Assembly (NCBI RefSeq): GCF_038594945.1
Contig: NZ_JBCFYD010000002.1
Location: 1,302,001 to 1,366,000, forward strand
Reading direction: 5' to 3'
Origin: Fodinibius sp. Rm-B-1B1-1
GTDB taxonomy: Bacteria > Bacteroidota > Rhodothermia > Balneolales > Balneolaceae
DNA: 64,000 nucleotides
Shown: in pieces, positions 1 to 9,092 of the stretch
How the letters are laid out: the number at the start of each line of letters is the position of its first letter
How positions within the stretch are numbered: position 1 is the first letter of the stretch
The notes under the pieces: model-generated
Told to the model about the DNA's origin: nothing
The model's input: the letters and a program-made list of their open reading frames with translations, nothing else
Databases searched by the model: none
Made by a program: the position numbers and the translations under genes

Positions 1-499
1 GATTTACTTAGTGATGGCTTCCCTGTTTGAGTCAGTACTGTTCCCATCCAGTATTATCACGTCCATCTTTTTTGGAATTATCGGAGTATTTTGGTTCTTC
101 GCCATTACTGGTACTACCTTCTCATTTATGGCTATGATTGGTATCCTTATTCTGATGGGAATTGTTGTTAATAATGGTATTGTGCTCATTGATCATATCC
201 ACCAAATGCGAGAAACCGGGCTTACCCGATTTGAAGCAATCATCAAAGGATGTAAAGATCGTATGCGCCCTATTTTGATGACCGCCGGAACGACCGTACT
301 TGGTCTGCTCCCCCTTTGCTTTGGCACTACCCAAATTGGCGGTGATGGTCCCCCCTATTTCCCCATGGCTCGGGCCATTGTTGGCGGACTCACCTTTTCT
401 ACCATGGTGACACTAATCATTCTACCTGCGATTTATCTTATCCTGGATGATATTAAACTCTGGGGAAGTCGGGTGTGGCATCGTGGAAAAGGAAGTTAG
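1..499 (+). CDS. RND family efflux transporter, C-terminal part (5' truncated by window edge)
   Basis: This is the last ~165 codons of an RND (AcrB/CusA-like) inner-membrane efflux pump; the reading frame is open from base 2, so the true start lies outside the window. Visible are the conserved segment LVMASLFES before one transmembrane helix, the strongly conserved MGIVVNNGIVLIDHI segment, the RPILMTAGTTVLGLLPL helix and a last helix ending TLIILPAIYLIL, in the order expected for the end of the second RND repeat. These pumps use the proton gradient to export drugs or metals across the envelope with a periplasmic adaptor and an outer-membrane channel. The substrate cannot be told from this fragment, although AcrB/MdtB-like drug pumps resemble it more than metal pumps do. 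A palindromic terminator follows at 540. Confidence 0.9.
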   Translation, partial: IYLVMASLFESVLFPSSIITSIFFGIIGVFWFFAITGTTFSFMAMIGILILMGIVVNNGIVLIDHIHQMRETGLTRFEAIIKGCKDRMRPILMTAGTTVLGLLPLCFGTTQIGGDGPPYFPMARAIVGGLTFSTMVTLIILPAIYLILDDIKLWGSRVWHRGKGS

Positions 500-539
500 T
501 TTTGTAACTATAAATAGATACTTATCTCTATCTGTACGA

Positions 540-572
540 GTAGGTCGGATAAATTATCCGACCTACATTTTT
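540..572 (+). terminator. Perfect 13-bp palindrome, probable terminator of the RND gene
   Basis: Bases 540-552 (GTAGGTCGGATAA) and 554-566 are perfect reverse complements around one central base, followed by ATTTTTG. A stable hairpin plus short T run 40 bases after the RND stop codon fits an intrinsic terminator. The arms are long and clean enough that it could also be a dispersed palindromic repeat. Confidence 0.6.
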
Positions 573-649
573 GACGCCATTCATGCTTCATAAACGCGTG
601 AGAAACATGTATTTTCTCCTTTCCAAATGCTAAATGATTACCATGAACC

Positions 650-1378
650 ATGTCGAACATCACTTACAAAGAAACATTTAAAGTAAGAGCTTCAGAAATC
701 GATTTTGAACAAAAAGCTACCCTGCCAGCTATTTGCAATCTATTGCAAGAAGTAGCTGGGAATCATGCACGGGAGCTCGAGTTTGATATCACAGATCTAC
801 AGAAAAATGAGCTTACGTGGGTCCTGCATCGCCTTACTGTTGAGATAGATCGCTTTCCAAAATGGAGAGAAACCATCACAATTAAAACATGGCCTTCGAG
901 CGGTGACGGACTTCGCGCACACCGTGATTTTCTAATCCTTGATCGTAATCAAGAGGTCATCGGTAAGTCTCTGAGCTACTGGTTGATTTTAAATATTAAA
1001 AATCGACGTCCCGTTCGTATCCCAAAAGAAATTATGCAAATGGCTCCGAACGATACCCAACATGTTCTTCCTGTAACTGAGGTAGATTTCCCCGAAATAG
1101 AAAGTCCCAAATACAAACACAAGTATGAGGTTCGCAAAACTGATTTAGACCTTAACAAACATGTCAATAATGTTCATTATGTAGATTGGGCGTTAGCTAC
1201 TCTACCAGAAGAAACAAACGTAAGGAAGGTAGATATTTCATTTTTGGGCGAAGCTGTATTAGGCGATACCGTTGGTGCTCAATTTCAGGAATATAAAAAC
1301 GATACAGATTATACGTTCTATCATCAGTTGCGCCGTCCCTCGGACAATAACATTTTAGCTCAAGCAGTTTCTGGCTGA
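650..1378 (+). CDS. Acyl-ACP thioesterase (FatA/FatB family)
   Basis: 242 residues, a double hot-dog acyl-[acyl-carrier-protein] thioesterase that releases free fatty acids from ACP in the cytoplasm. The N-terminal half has the substrate-side hot-dog (ASEIDFEQKATLPAICNLLQ, residues ~14-33). The second half has the catalytic strand DLDLNKHVNNVHYVDW, in which D167, N169 and H171 form the DxNxH pattern of plant FatB and bacterial homologues. Length matches bacterial members, which lack a plastid transit peptide. The ATG at 650 gives a full N-terminal domain. It stands alone between the RND pump and a convergent aldo/keto reductase. It may adjust membrane fatty-acid composition or recycle acyl-ACP; the chain-length preference cannot be read from the sequence. 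Confidence 0.9.
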   Translation: MSNITYKETFKVRASEIDFEQKATLPAICNLLQEVAGNHARELEFDITDLQKNELTWVLHRLTVEIDRFPKWRETITIKTWPSSGDGLRAHRDFLILDRNQEVIGKSLSYWLILNIKNRRPVRIPKEIMQMAPNDTQHVLPVTEVDFPEIESPKYKHKYEVRKTDLDLNKHVNNVHYVDWALATLPEETNVRKVDISFLGEAVLGDTVGAQFQEYKNDTDYTFYHQLRRPSDNNILAQAVSG

Positions 1379-1386
1379 AATAAAAA

Positions 1387-1411
1387 AGCCCCGCATTCAA
1401 CATGCAGGGCT
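1387..1411. terminator. Bidirectional terminator between convergent genes
   Basis: Arms 1387-1395 (AGCCCCGCA) and 1403-1411 (TGCAGGGCT) pair with one internal mismatch around a 7-base loop. It has an A run on its left (1382-1387), which is a T run for the minus strand, and an AT-rich right flank. It lies between the thioesterase and the aldo/keto reductase and can serve both. Confidence 0.65.
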
Positions 1412-1439
1412 CAAAATAATTCTATTCTCAGATTTTAGC

Positions 1440-2258
1440 TTATCCCCAATTGGGAGCAAAACTCGGATTAACCAAACGCATTGATTTGTCGAGCTGATCA
1501 ATACGTTCAAAATCCTCATCTTCAAGGAAGAAATCGAACACATCAAAATTTTCGCGGAGATGCTCTTCACTCGAAGCTTTTGGAATAGCTACAACATTTT
1601 CTTGTTCAATAAGCCAGCGGAGCGCGATTTGGGCCGGTGATTTACCGTATTTTTCAGCAATTTCTTGCATATTTTCGTTTTCTACAACTTTACCCTGCGC
1701 TAAAGGACTGTATGCCGTAATCATAATATCATTTTCAATAGCATAATCCAGTAGATCAAGCTGATCTATGAAGGGATGAAACTCAACCTGATCACAGAAT
1801 ATTGGAGCACGGATCTCCTCTTTAACTTTTTGCAATAAATGAAGAGGAAAATTGCTCACCCCGATATTCATTGCCTTACCTTGATCACGCAGTACAAGCA
1901 TCGATTCAATCGTAGCACGAAGATCATACTGATCGTTAGGCCAGTGTATCATCAAAAGATCAACATAAGGCGTATCGAGCTGCCGCAACGTCTCTTCCGT
2001 TGATTGCAAGACGTCATCGGCCTCTAAATTGGTGTGCCAAATTTTAGTACTCAAGAAGATATCTTCCCGAGGCACATTCGAAACATTTAGTGCCTCACCA
2101 ATGGCTCGTTCATTTTTATACATTTGAGCAGTATCGATATGTCGATAGCCAATATCAAGTGCCTGCCGTACGATTTGTGAACACTCTCTGTCGTGAAGTT
2201 TATAGGTTCCAAGACCGATTTCGGGTACTTCGAGACCCTGAATATTTTTGTATTGCAT
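1440..2258 (-). CDS. Aldo/keto reductase (2,5-diketo-D-gluconate reductase-like)
   Basis: 272-residue cytoplasmic NADPH-dependent aldo/keto reductase with a TIM-barrel fold. The catalytic tetrad is complete: D42 and Y47 in IDTAQMYKNE, K72 in STKIW, and H105 in LLMIHWP. Family signature segments GYRHIDTAQMY, IGVSNF and the coenzyme-binding AIPKASSEEHLREN are present. The length matches the AKR5-type group (YvgN/DkgA-like), whose members reduce keto sugars, methylglyoxal and other small aldehydes. The substrate is not predictable. It is downstream of, and co-directional with, the PID-CTERM gene (111-base gap), so co-transcription is possible but not shown. Confidence 0.9.
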   Translation of the reverse strand: MQYKNIQGLEVPEIGLGTYKLHDRECSQIVRQALDIGYRHIDTAQMYKNERAIGEALNVSNVPREDIFLSTKIWHTNLEADDVLQSTEETLRQLDTPYVDLLMIHWPNDQYDLRATIESMLVLRDQGKAMNIGVSNFPLHLLQKVKEEIRAPIFCDQVEFHPFIDQLDLLDYAIENDIMITAYSPLAQGKVVENENMQEIAEKYGKSPAQIALRWLIEQENVVAIPKASSEEHLRENFDVFDFFLEDEDFERIDQLDKSMRLVNPSFAPNWG

Positions 2259-2369
2259 TTGTATTAAAAGGAAAACTCCATTCTGGTTAAAATTTGATCA
2301 CTGCTTAAAACAGTTTCTTGCACTAAATGATTCATTGAAGATAGAGAATGTAAATCAGATCTAAAAAAG

Positions 2370-2591
2370 CTATTCTTTATTACGTAATTTTTTAATAGCA
2401 TAGGCTCCACCCACGGCTGCCAAAATTCCAAGTCCACCATCAATAGGAACCTCCTGTGAATCTTCTCCATCCCATAATTCGGGCTGAGCTGTCATTGAAT
2501 CTGGAATTACAAATAGTAATGACGCAAACACTGTAATCCCAAAAATCAATTGGTAATTTTCTTTTACAAAACGGGGTAATACAGATTTCAT
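2370..2591 (-). CDS. Small PID-CTERM-type membrane protein
   Basis: 73 residues with an N-terminal hydrophobic segment (QLIFGITVFASLLFVIP, probably a signal or anchor) and a C-terminal block VPIDGGLGILAAVGGAYAIK followed by a basic end. This PIDGG-hydrophobic-basic tail matches what I know as the PID-CTERM putative sorting tail of short Bacteroidota proteins; function unknown. The sequence between the two hydrophobic parts is short and acidic (ELWDGEDSQE). The ATG is 4 bases after the stop codon of the large T9SS cargo gene, so the two are almost certainly co-transcribed. A role in anchoring or processing next to a secreted protein is an inference from position only. Confidence 0.75.
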   Translation of the reverse strand: MKSVLPRFVKENYQLIFGITVFASLLFVIPDSMTAQPELWDGEDSQEVPIDGGLGILAAVGGAYAIKKLRNKE

Positions 2592-2595
2592 AGCA

Positions 2596-5500
2596 TTATT
2601 TAATTAGCGTCATTTTTCGGGTAAACACATTACCATTTACTTCAAAACGAGCAATATAAATGCCACTGGGCATGCTGGAGGCGTCCCAGCGGGGTGCATT
2701 ATCATCATCTGGACTTCGAACCCCATCAACCAACGTAGCTACTTTTTGGCCGATCATATTCCAGACTGTTAGCGTCACATCCGCTTGTTCTGTAAGCTCA
2801 AAAGGAATTGTCGTTGAATTGGTAAACGGGTTAGGATAGTTGGGATTCAATTTCACTGATTCAGGAATCTCGCTGCTATTTGTTAATCCAATATTGGGAT
2901 CAATTGACAATACGAACCGAGGTTTTTTTTCTTCTCCCGTATCTTTATGCAGAAGGTTTTCCTCTTCCCCAGTTTTAGTCTGACTTTTAGCATTGACTGT
3001 AAATTGATACTCCCGTGAATTGTTCATATCAATCTCCCTACCTGATTCTTGATCAATCAATTTTATACTCCAACCATTGGGAATATCACTATCTACATCC
3101 CACCGGAATGTTAATTGATCCCGGTCATTCGCAGAAAAAGAAAGAGGAAATTCCATGGCGTTTTCCAACTCAACAGGCAACTCCTTCGTTGTAATTCTAT
3201 TGTTTGAAATAACACTATAAAGGTTAATAGAATGTACGTCTAACGAGGTCAGTTGATAAGCGTCATATCTATTTAAATCCGTATTCCCATCTTCACTAAA
3301 CACTAATTTAAACGTATCAAAATATCCCTGCTCTCCATGCAAACCTATACTAAATTCAAACTCCTCACTGCTGGCAGACTTAATAAAATTAGTCCCCTGA
3401 TTTACGGCTAAATCCTCTTTGTTTAATGTCACATCTGCATCTATGCCATCAGTGTTATAACGTACCCAAAAAGCCTGAAAGGGGGCTAATCGTTCTTGAT
3501 CACCTTTTTTAAGCTGTACATATCCAGGCCCACCAGATTTATCATGATCCCAAACAGCAATATTAGTATTCACGTTTGAATTTGCATTTTCAAGAGCTAA
3601 AAAAAGAGCATCAACTGAAATATCGGTACCAAAGGGATTTCCAAGTAAATTCCATCCTTCTTCAGTACCATCTATGGATCCACTTCCATCAGCATCATTT
3701 GCTGTAACATTGACCGTGACCGGGCTATCATTTTCAACATTTTCGGTTCCATCAGTATGATTTGTATTAACTAATTTGGGAAAACCGCCCTGTATACCTG
3801 ATGCTCTTGCATCATCATCCTCATAGACATAAACGGCATACCCTCTACCGGGAACTAAGTTATCATCAACTGAAGATGGAGGGGTAAATGTTTTGTTTGC
3901 CTCATCCCAGCCCATGAGATTTTTAAATTGTGCGCCATCATGATCCGAACCTTGAATGCCCTGAATCCAAATATCCCCCAATAAATCCTTAAAAGAAGTA
4001 TTTTTAGTCGGCGTTGAAAGCAGACGCCATCCCGCAGAGCCACGAATACCCATGGCATATTTAGATCCAAAAGCTGTGCCATCAACTTTTGTGCCGGGAG
4101 AATAAAGCTCATCATTGTCACTTACCGATGAATGGGCAACAAAATCACCCGTAATTTCTGGATCTCTGACAATTGACTGGTCATTATCTGCAGCAGAATA
4201 TGTTAAAGAAAGCACTTCGTTTCCATCTGTATCATGCAAATAAATGGTATCGCCTCCATTGTTCAAACTTAATGTAGGTGATTCATTGCTTCCCTGAACG
4301 ATGGTGCCTCCAAAATTCCCTTTGGGATTAATCTCATCATCCGCAAATAACACCAAAGAACCTTCAGCAGGAATGGATGTCCCAGCAGGGAATGTATGCC
4401 TTAATCCGGATTCATCAGAAAAAGTCCAATTGCTAATATCAATATCTGATGATGTGTTATTTACAAACTCAACAAATTCATCATCACTGCTACTTACATT
4501 ATCATTACCATCAGCATCCCCATTATTAGGATCTGGATCAGCATGAATCTCATTAATTACAATACGGGGCGTATCATTGTCTTCTATAGTTAACGTAGTG
4601 GTACTTGGACTAATGATCGCGCCCGTAGAATTATTTTGTAACTGGAAAACCGCCTTTTCAGAGCCTTCGAAGTCAGAATCATCCGTTAGATTAATGGCAA
4701 TACTCTTGATTGTTCCATCAGTGTCTGTGTCCGAAAAGTTAACGGTTTGAGTAGCGTAGGTTGCAAAATCCTCTCCATTTGTTGCCGTGCTTGCGTCGCT
4801 TACAAAAGCCACTTCAACATCGACTGCCTCCCCATTAGCTTCAACCAGCTCTATTTCTATATCAACTGTAGAACCTTCTCCACCAGTAGTTTTTTCTGAT
4901 GTAAATGCTATGGTGGGTGGATCTAAAAGAGTAAAGTCAGAATCAAAAGGCGAAAAGGCATTTGTATCGTTATCTATCCAATTTTGTTCATCTCCTATCA
5001 AAGCTAATAACGTATTAGCCGTACCCGCTGTGCCAGAACCAACGGCATATTGATAATTATCAGTTGTGCCTAAATTTAAAATGGTATTAGCAGTCGTACT
5101 TAAGTTTGGAGGAATATCGGATGTATTTGATCCCTCATTATAATCCCAGCTACTGCCTCGTGCCCAACCAATGCCATACAAAAATGTAGTATCGGTATCT
5201 GCTTGATAGGAAATTATATTATCACCACTGACTAAGGGAGCAAAATTACCCGAAATCTGTTCAAAGCCATTACCATCAGAGCCACTGTAAGAAACAATCG
5301 AACCCGCATCAACTTTAGCCTGCGTAGTATACTTTAGAACCCCTTCCCTCGACTCTGAATCCAGACTCCCTAAACTTTCGATATAGGGAACATCAGTAAA
5401 ATAAATTTCTGTTCCCGTTTCAAGGTCAACGAGTGGTACAAAATCAAACTTTTTGTCATCATCGGCATTTGCGGTAACAATGGTCAAATCACCGGAGGTA

Positions 5501-5601
5501 AGTGTAGTCTGGGCATACCCCTCTTGAAATGCTATCCCCACCAAAAAGACAGCCACAAGTATGATTTTTTTATTTAAAAGAGGTAGTAACTTTTGGCCCA
5601 T
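2596..5601 (-). CDS. Secreted T9SS cargo protein with Calx-beta and lamin-tail domains
   Basis: 1001 residues. A signal peptide (residues 1-30, ending EGYAQ) is followed by an N-terminal region of about 200 residues with no fold I can name, a Calx-beta-like domain (~230-345, Asp-rich, ending TLTIEDNDTP), a lamin-tail domain (~346-480, starting RIVINEIHADPDPNN, with the characteristic DEFVEFVNN), a long middle region rich in Gly/Asn/Asp, and a C-terminal T9SS type-A sorting domain (~915-1001) with LNPNYPNPFTNSTTIPFEL, ADVTLTVWNMIGQKV and the final SGIYIARFEVNG...MTLIK. The last domain should direct export through the outer membrane by the T9SS and then be removed. Many Asp residues suggest calcium binding. 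No catalytic site was recognised; a surface or adhesive role is likely. It is the first gene of a pair with the PID-CTERM protein. Confidence 0.88.
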   Translation of the reverse strand: MGQKLLPLLNKKIILVAVFLVGIAFQEGYAQTTLTSGDLTIVTANADDDKKFDFVPLVDLETGTEIYFTDVPYIESLGSLDSESREGVLKYTTQAKVDAGSIVSYSGSDGNGFEQISGNFAPLVSGDNIISYQADTDTTFLYGIGWARGSSWDYNEGSNTSDIPPNLSTTANTILNLGTTDNYQYAVGSGTAGTANTLLALIGDEQNWIDNDTNAFSPFDSDFTLLDPPTIAFTSEKTTGGEGSTVDIEIELVEANGEAVDVEVAFVSDASTATNGEDFATYATQTVNFSDTDTDGTIKSIAINLTDDSDFEGSEKAVFQLQNNSTGAIISPSTTTLTIEDNDTPRIVINEIHADPDPNNGDADGNDNVSSSDDEFVEFVNNTSSDIDISNWTFSDESGLRHTFPAGTSIPAEGSLVLFADDEINPKGNFGGTIVQGSNESPTLSLNNGGDTIYLHDTDGNEVLSLTYSAADNDQSIVRDPEITGDFVAHSSVSDNDELYSPGTKVDGTAFGSKYAMGIRGSAGWRLLSTPTKNTSFKDLLGDIWIQGIQGSDHDGAQFKNLMGWDEANKTFTPPSSVDDNLVPGRGYAVYVYEDDDARASGIQGGFPKLVNTNHTDGTENVENDSPVTVNVTANDADGSGSIDGTEEGWNLLGNPFGTDISVDALFLALENANSNVNTNIAVWDHDKSGGPGYVQLKKGDQERLAPFQAFWVRYNTDGIDADVTLNKEDLAVNQGTNFIKSASSEEFEFSIGLHGEQGYFDTFKLVFSEDGNTDLNRYDAYQLTSLDVHSINLYSVISNNRITTKELPVELENAMEFPLSFSANDRDQLTFRWDVDSDIPNGWSIKLIDQESGREIDMNNSREYQFTVNAKSQTKTGEEENLLHKDTGEEKKPRFVLSIDPNIGLTNSSEIPESVKLNPNYPNPFTNSTTIPFELTEQADVTLTVWNMIGQKVATLVDGVRSPDDDNAPRWDASSMPSGIYIARFEVNGNVFTRKMTLIK

Positions 5602-5722
5602 CTACTCAAATTCAATCAATAATTTTCATCCTGAATTATAAATTCAATTACGTACTTTTAATACTATTTTTCAAAAATTTAGCCTCACATTTGTGTTATT
5701 AAACATCTTTTAATAAAGATCG

Positions 5723-6619
5723 TTATAAATTGTGAAGACGCGCCTTACTTTTTTGTTGAAGAATTTCTAATACTTGCGTGTTCATTTTCACAATTTGTTG
5801 GTACTTTTTGCGGGCTAACGTAGGCTGATTATTTTTTTCTAACAGCCGGGCTCGGTTATATTGAAAAATTATATTTTCAGGATAACGCTCACACAACTCT
5901 TCCAAATGAGTCAGTGACCGATCATACTTCTCTTCCCGCTCGTATAGATAGGCCAAAATCATCTTGGCATCATTACTTATATAACTGTCAGAGTTTGCCG
6001 CTTGTTCCAAAACCTCCAATCCCTCTTGCATATCGGCCGATATCCCCACCATATTTGTCACCCACTTTAACCCATTGGGAACACTGCCTATCATATAATA
6101 AAAAATCCCTTTCCCAATTAAAGCTTTGGGATTATCATCATTGATAGACAGTAACTGCCGGGTGTATTTAAATCCAGTCATCCCCCCTTGAAGCGCTGCC
6201 CGATAATTTTCTTCTGTTGCTAATACCAAACTCTGATAACCATACAATCCACTAAGCATTAAAACCATGGTTGTGTCTGAGGAGTTTTCATTGAGCTGCT
6301 GAGTACTCACTTCAATCGCCTTTTGTGAACGCTGCATAAATTCCTCGGCAGCCTCAGACGATTTTTCGCCAAAATAGTATTTCCAAAATGGAATCATTGA
6401 GTCAAAGAAATAGGCTCTTGAATCCGTTGGCTGTTGTTGCTTCAACGCATCAAAAATACGCTGGGCTTTGACCCATTTCGACTTGTAAAAAGCATCAATC
6501 CCCTCTTCCAATCGATGCTCATAAGAAGTGGAATCTGCAGAAATTTTTGCCTGACTGCCAGCAACTCCCATCAAAAAGAAACAACAAAAGAGAACGGGAA
6601 CAACATAAAGTATCCTCAT
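5723..6619 (-). CDS. Exported TPR-repeat protein of unknown function
   Basis: 298 residues with an N-terminal signal peptide (MRILYVVPVLFCCFFLMGVA), so probably periplasmic. The first helices (EEGIDAFYKSKWVKAQRIFDALKQQ) and the C-terminal helices (AKMILAYLYEREEKYDRSLTHLEELCERYPENIIFQYNRARLLEK) have TPR spacing. Between them is a Phe/Tyr-rich section (FFDSMIPFWKYYF) and a helix pair around residues 140-200. No enzyme motif is seen. It follows the symporter gene on the same strand with a 96-base gap. Probably a scaffold or binding protein; function unknown. Confidence 0.75.
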   Translation of the reverse strand: MRILYVVPVLFCCFFLMGVAGSQAKISADSTSYEHRLEEGIDAFYKSKWVKAQRIFDALKQQQPTDSRAYFFDSMIPFWKYYFGEKSSEAAEEFMQRSQKAIEVSTQQLNENSSDTTMVLMLSGLYGYQSLVLATEENYRAALQGGMTGFKYTRQLLSINDDNPKALIGKGIFYYMIGSVPNGLKWVTNMVGISADMQEGLEVLEQAANSDSYISNDAKMILAYLYEREEKYDRSLTHLEELCERYPENIIFQYNRARLLEKNNQPTLARKKYQQIVKMNTQVLEILQQKSKARLHNL

Positions 6620-6715
6620 CCCGATATACTTAGCATAAGATTATGTGCGTGAATCATAATATTTACCTGTTCATTAGTTCTAAGGGAATCCCGCTCTTCA
6701 ACGTTCACCTTTCAC

Positions 6716-8026
6716 TTATTCATCATCAAAATGCATTTCTCCTAATAATCCCTCGGTATGAGCTACCGCTACAGCAACAGCTGCATCGCCGGTAATATTC
6801 ACTGCCGTTCGGCACATATCCAAAATACGGTCAACACCTAAAATAAGTGCAATACCTTCGACCGGCACTTGAATAGCTTGTAACACAATGACCAGCATAA
6901 TAATGCCAGCTCCGGGAACCCCTGCTGACCCAATGGAAGCAAGAGTCGCGGTAAGTACAATCGTTAGCTGCTGAGCAATTCCCAGTTCAAGGCCCAACGC
7001 CTGAGCAATAAACACGGCCGCAACGGCTTGGTACAGGCTGGTTCCATCCATATTGATGGTTGCACCAATAGGTAGTACAAAACTCGCCACCTCTTCATCG
7101 ACGCCTACATTTTTTTCGACGCGTTCCATCGTAACAGGTAATGTAGCCGCACTTGAACTCGTACTGAATCCTAATAACATCGCCGGACGAATAGCTTTAA
7201 AAAAGTCGCGCAATTTCATATTGCTGAATATTTTAAACAACCCGGAATAAACAATCATTAAATGAAGGAATAGTCCTAAAACCACCACAACCGTATACCA
7301 TGCCAGTGCTCCCAGCAAGTCTAAGGCTTGCCTGATGTCGTCACCCGCCAAATCGACAATAACCCCTGCCATTAGAGCAAAGACACCATACGGGGCAATT
7401 TTCATCACCAAATCGACAATCTTAATGATGACCTCGTTAAGAGAATCAAAAAAGTTAACAAGTGACTTACTTTTCTCGGCTGGAATCTGTATCAATCCAA
7501 TACCGAGCAGGATTGCTACAAAAACAACCTGCAACATATTTCCATTATCCGAGGCTGCTGCAAAAAAGTTTTCGGGTACGATATCGACAAAAAACGTCAT
7601 GGGGCTCCGGTCCAAGACTTCCTGAGCCGATTCGGCAGAACCTTCAATATTATTCTGATAACCCGACATTAACTGTTCTTGCGTTTCTGGTGGTAAAAAG
7701 TCACCGGGCTGAACAATATTTACTACCGTAAGACCGATAGTGATAGCTAATATAGTAGTCACTATATAGATACCGATGGTCTTACCTCCCATTCGGGAAA
7801 GTTTGGCAACATCATTCAGACTTGTAACACCCACAACCAATGAGGCTAATACCAGTGGCACTGCTATCAATTTCAACAGATTTATAAAGATCGTTCCGAT
7901 TGGTTGCACGTAATCTGTTGTAAAATCTGTAAAGCCACCTATACTGGCTACCAATCCCCATATTAACCCTAATACAAGTCCAATGATAATCTGCCAATGT
8001 AGTTGTTTATACCATACTTTCTTCAT
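6716..8026 (-). CDS. Dicarboxylate/amino acid:cation symporter (DAACS, GltP/SLC1 family)
   Basis: 436 residues, inner-membrane secondary transporter importing glutamate/aspartate or C4-dicarboxylates with Na+ or H+. Family marks are the HP1 serine-rich hairpin GFSTSSSAATLPVTMERVE, the TM7 motif INMDGTSLYQAVAAVF (NMDGT ion/substrate motif), the HP2 segment ASIGSAGVPGAGIIML and the TM8 substrate-contact region DRILDMCRTAVNITGDA. Full length for the family. The start ATG overlaps the stop of the upstream DUF92 gene by four bases (ATGA), indicating translational coupling. The conserved D and R in DRILDMCRT suggest an acidic amino acid rather than a neutral one, though this is inference. Confidence 0.93.
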   Translation of the reverse strand: MKKVWYKQLHWQIIIGLVLGLIWGLVASIGGFTDFTTDYVQPIGTIFINLLKLIAVPLVLASLVVGVTSLNDVAKLSRMGGKTIGIYIVTTILAITIGLTVVNIVQPGDFLPPETQEQLMSGYQNNIEGSAESAQEVLDRSPMTFFVDIVPENFFAAASDNGNMLQVVFVAILLGIGLIQIPAEKSKSLVNFFDSLNEVIIKIVDLVMKIAPYGVFALMAGVIVDLAGDDIRQALDLLGALAWYTVVVVLGLFLHLMIVYSGLFKIFSNMKLRDFFKAIRPAMLLGFSTSSSAATLPVTMERVEKNVGVDEEVASFVLPIGATINMDGTSLYQAVAAVFIAQALGLELGIAQQLTIVLTATLASIGSAGVPGAGIIMLVIVLQAIQVPVEGIALILGVDRILDMCRTAVNITGDAAVAVAVAHTEGLLGEMHFDDE

Positions 8027-8832
8027 GCAAAAAACAGTTTAAAAATTATTGCCAGTAACCCACCCAAACCGGTAGAAATAGTATTCACTAAATTATTAGA
8101 AACTTTAAGCTCTACCTTTGTGGCTGGAACAGTTACTATGCGTTTGTTCTGTTGAAAAATTGCTCCTAAATAAGAATCGATAAAACATCCCAAAAAGGCT
8201 GTTATCAAAATGATGATAAAAACAGACAAATGAAGTGAAAAAACGTAAACGCTAACGGTAGAAATCATTACTGCAGCAAATAGCGCTGCTCCCGTACCCT
8301 TAACACTTATTGCACCATCAGTGCCCGGGGCTACGTGTTCAAAAGTAGTAATTAAATATGTATTATCACGATCTTTACTACCCAGTTCAGTAGCCCAAGT
8401 ATCTGAAGTAGCCGTTGCAATTGCAGCTATAGCTCCTATCAAAAAAATTGGGGCCTTAAAGATGGTAGAACATATCAAAAAAACAACCATCCAAAAACTA
8501 TTTGCCCAAACCTGCAATCCATCTCTTCGTGAGTACTCGGGAATATTATTTTTACCCCATGTTGGACGATCAGAAATGGCGACGCTACTCACAAAAAATA
8601 GCACTAACACAACGGCCAGTTTCCATCCTCCAAGACCAAAAGCGAAAATACCTACCACAATTGCTGAAAACATGCCATCGAGCGAAAGTCCTTTAAAGAC
8701 AAAAGCTCCAAAAGAAAAAATAGACGCCAATACAATTCCGACCAAAATATTCCACTGCTGGGTAGGATCAGCAGAAACAATAAATATGACGACTCCTACA
8801 AAAAGTAGTAACGCATTGAGCTTACGATCCAT
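8023..8832 (-). CDS. DUF92 family membrane protein (phytyl-phosphate kinase/VTE6-like)
   Basis: About 269 residues, polytopic membrane protein of the DUF92/TIGR00297 family. Recognisable are the N-terminal ASIFSFGAFVFKGLSLDGMF, the central ATATSDTWATELG with conserved polar residues, the TDGAISVKGTGAALFAAV segment and the C-terminal CFIDSYLGAIFQ. Plant VTE6 of this family phosphorylates phytyl phosphate; bacterial members are mostly uncharacterised, with polyprenyl-phosphate metabolism as the leading guess. I chose the ATG at 8832; a GTG at 8844 in the same frame is possible. The stop overlaps the symporter start by 4 bases, and the gene sits 17 bases after the DUF3098-like gene, forming a three-gene operon. 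Confidence 0.85.
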   Translation of the reverse strand: MDRKLNALLLFVGVVIFIVSADPTQQWNILVGIVLASIFSFGAFVFKGLSLDGMFSAIVVGIFAFGLGGWKLAVVLVLFFVSSVAISDRPTWGKNNIPEYSRRDGLQVWANSFWMVVFLICSTIFKAPIFLIGAIAAIATATSDTWATELGSKDRDNTYLITTFEHVAPGTDGAISVKGTGAALFAAVMISTVSVYVFSLHLSVFIIILITAFLGCFIDSYLGAIFQQNKRIVTVPATKVELKVSNNLVNTISTGLGGLLAIIFKLFFA

Positions 8833-8849
8833 GAGGTGCACCACTGTTA

Positions 8850-9092
8850 TCAGCTTGCCTTAGAAGTGCCCTGATCGTGTTTAAGAATTGCAACGACAAC
8901 GGTCAAATACCCACTCATTATTACGATAGGCGATACATAGAGTGATATAAATCCTTGAACTTCATTTTCAATATACATTGCCGCAAACCCAATAATGACC
9001 AAAAATATTCCTAATGCCAGCACTTTGTAGTTCCAGGCATCAAAAATCATTGGCTGCTTAGAACGATGTCGTCCTCTTTTATTTGAACTCAT
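8850..9092 (-). CDS. Small two-helix membrane protein, DUF3098-like
   Basis: 80 residues: a basic N-terminus (SSNKRGRHRSKQP), the phrase FDAWNYKVLALGIFLVIIGF as first helix, a short linker, a second helix SPIVIMSGYLTVVVAIL, and a polar tail. The pattern NY-helix-GF-linker-P-helix matches the DUF3098 family of Bacteroidota, whose function is unknown (in other genomes often near cell-division or lipid genes, from memory). It is first in an operon with DUF92 and the symporter; the divergent promoter region 9093-9341 separates it from maf. Confidence 0.7.
   Translation of the reverse strand: MSSNKRGRHRSKQPMIFDAWNYKVLALGIFLVIIGFAAMYIENEVQGFISLYVSPIVIMSGYLTVVVAILKHDQGTSKAS

Noticed and set aside
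5618-5650. CATCCTGAAT-like sequence near the start of the T9SS cargo gene (also near 55510), resembling half of the palindromic repeat.
   Set aside because: Only one short half-match with no second arm; it can arise by chance.
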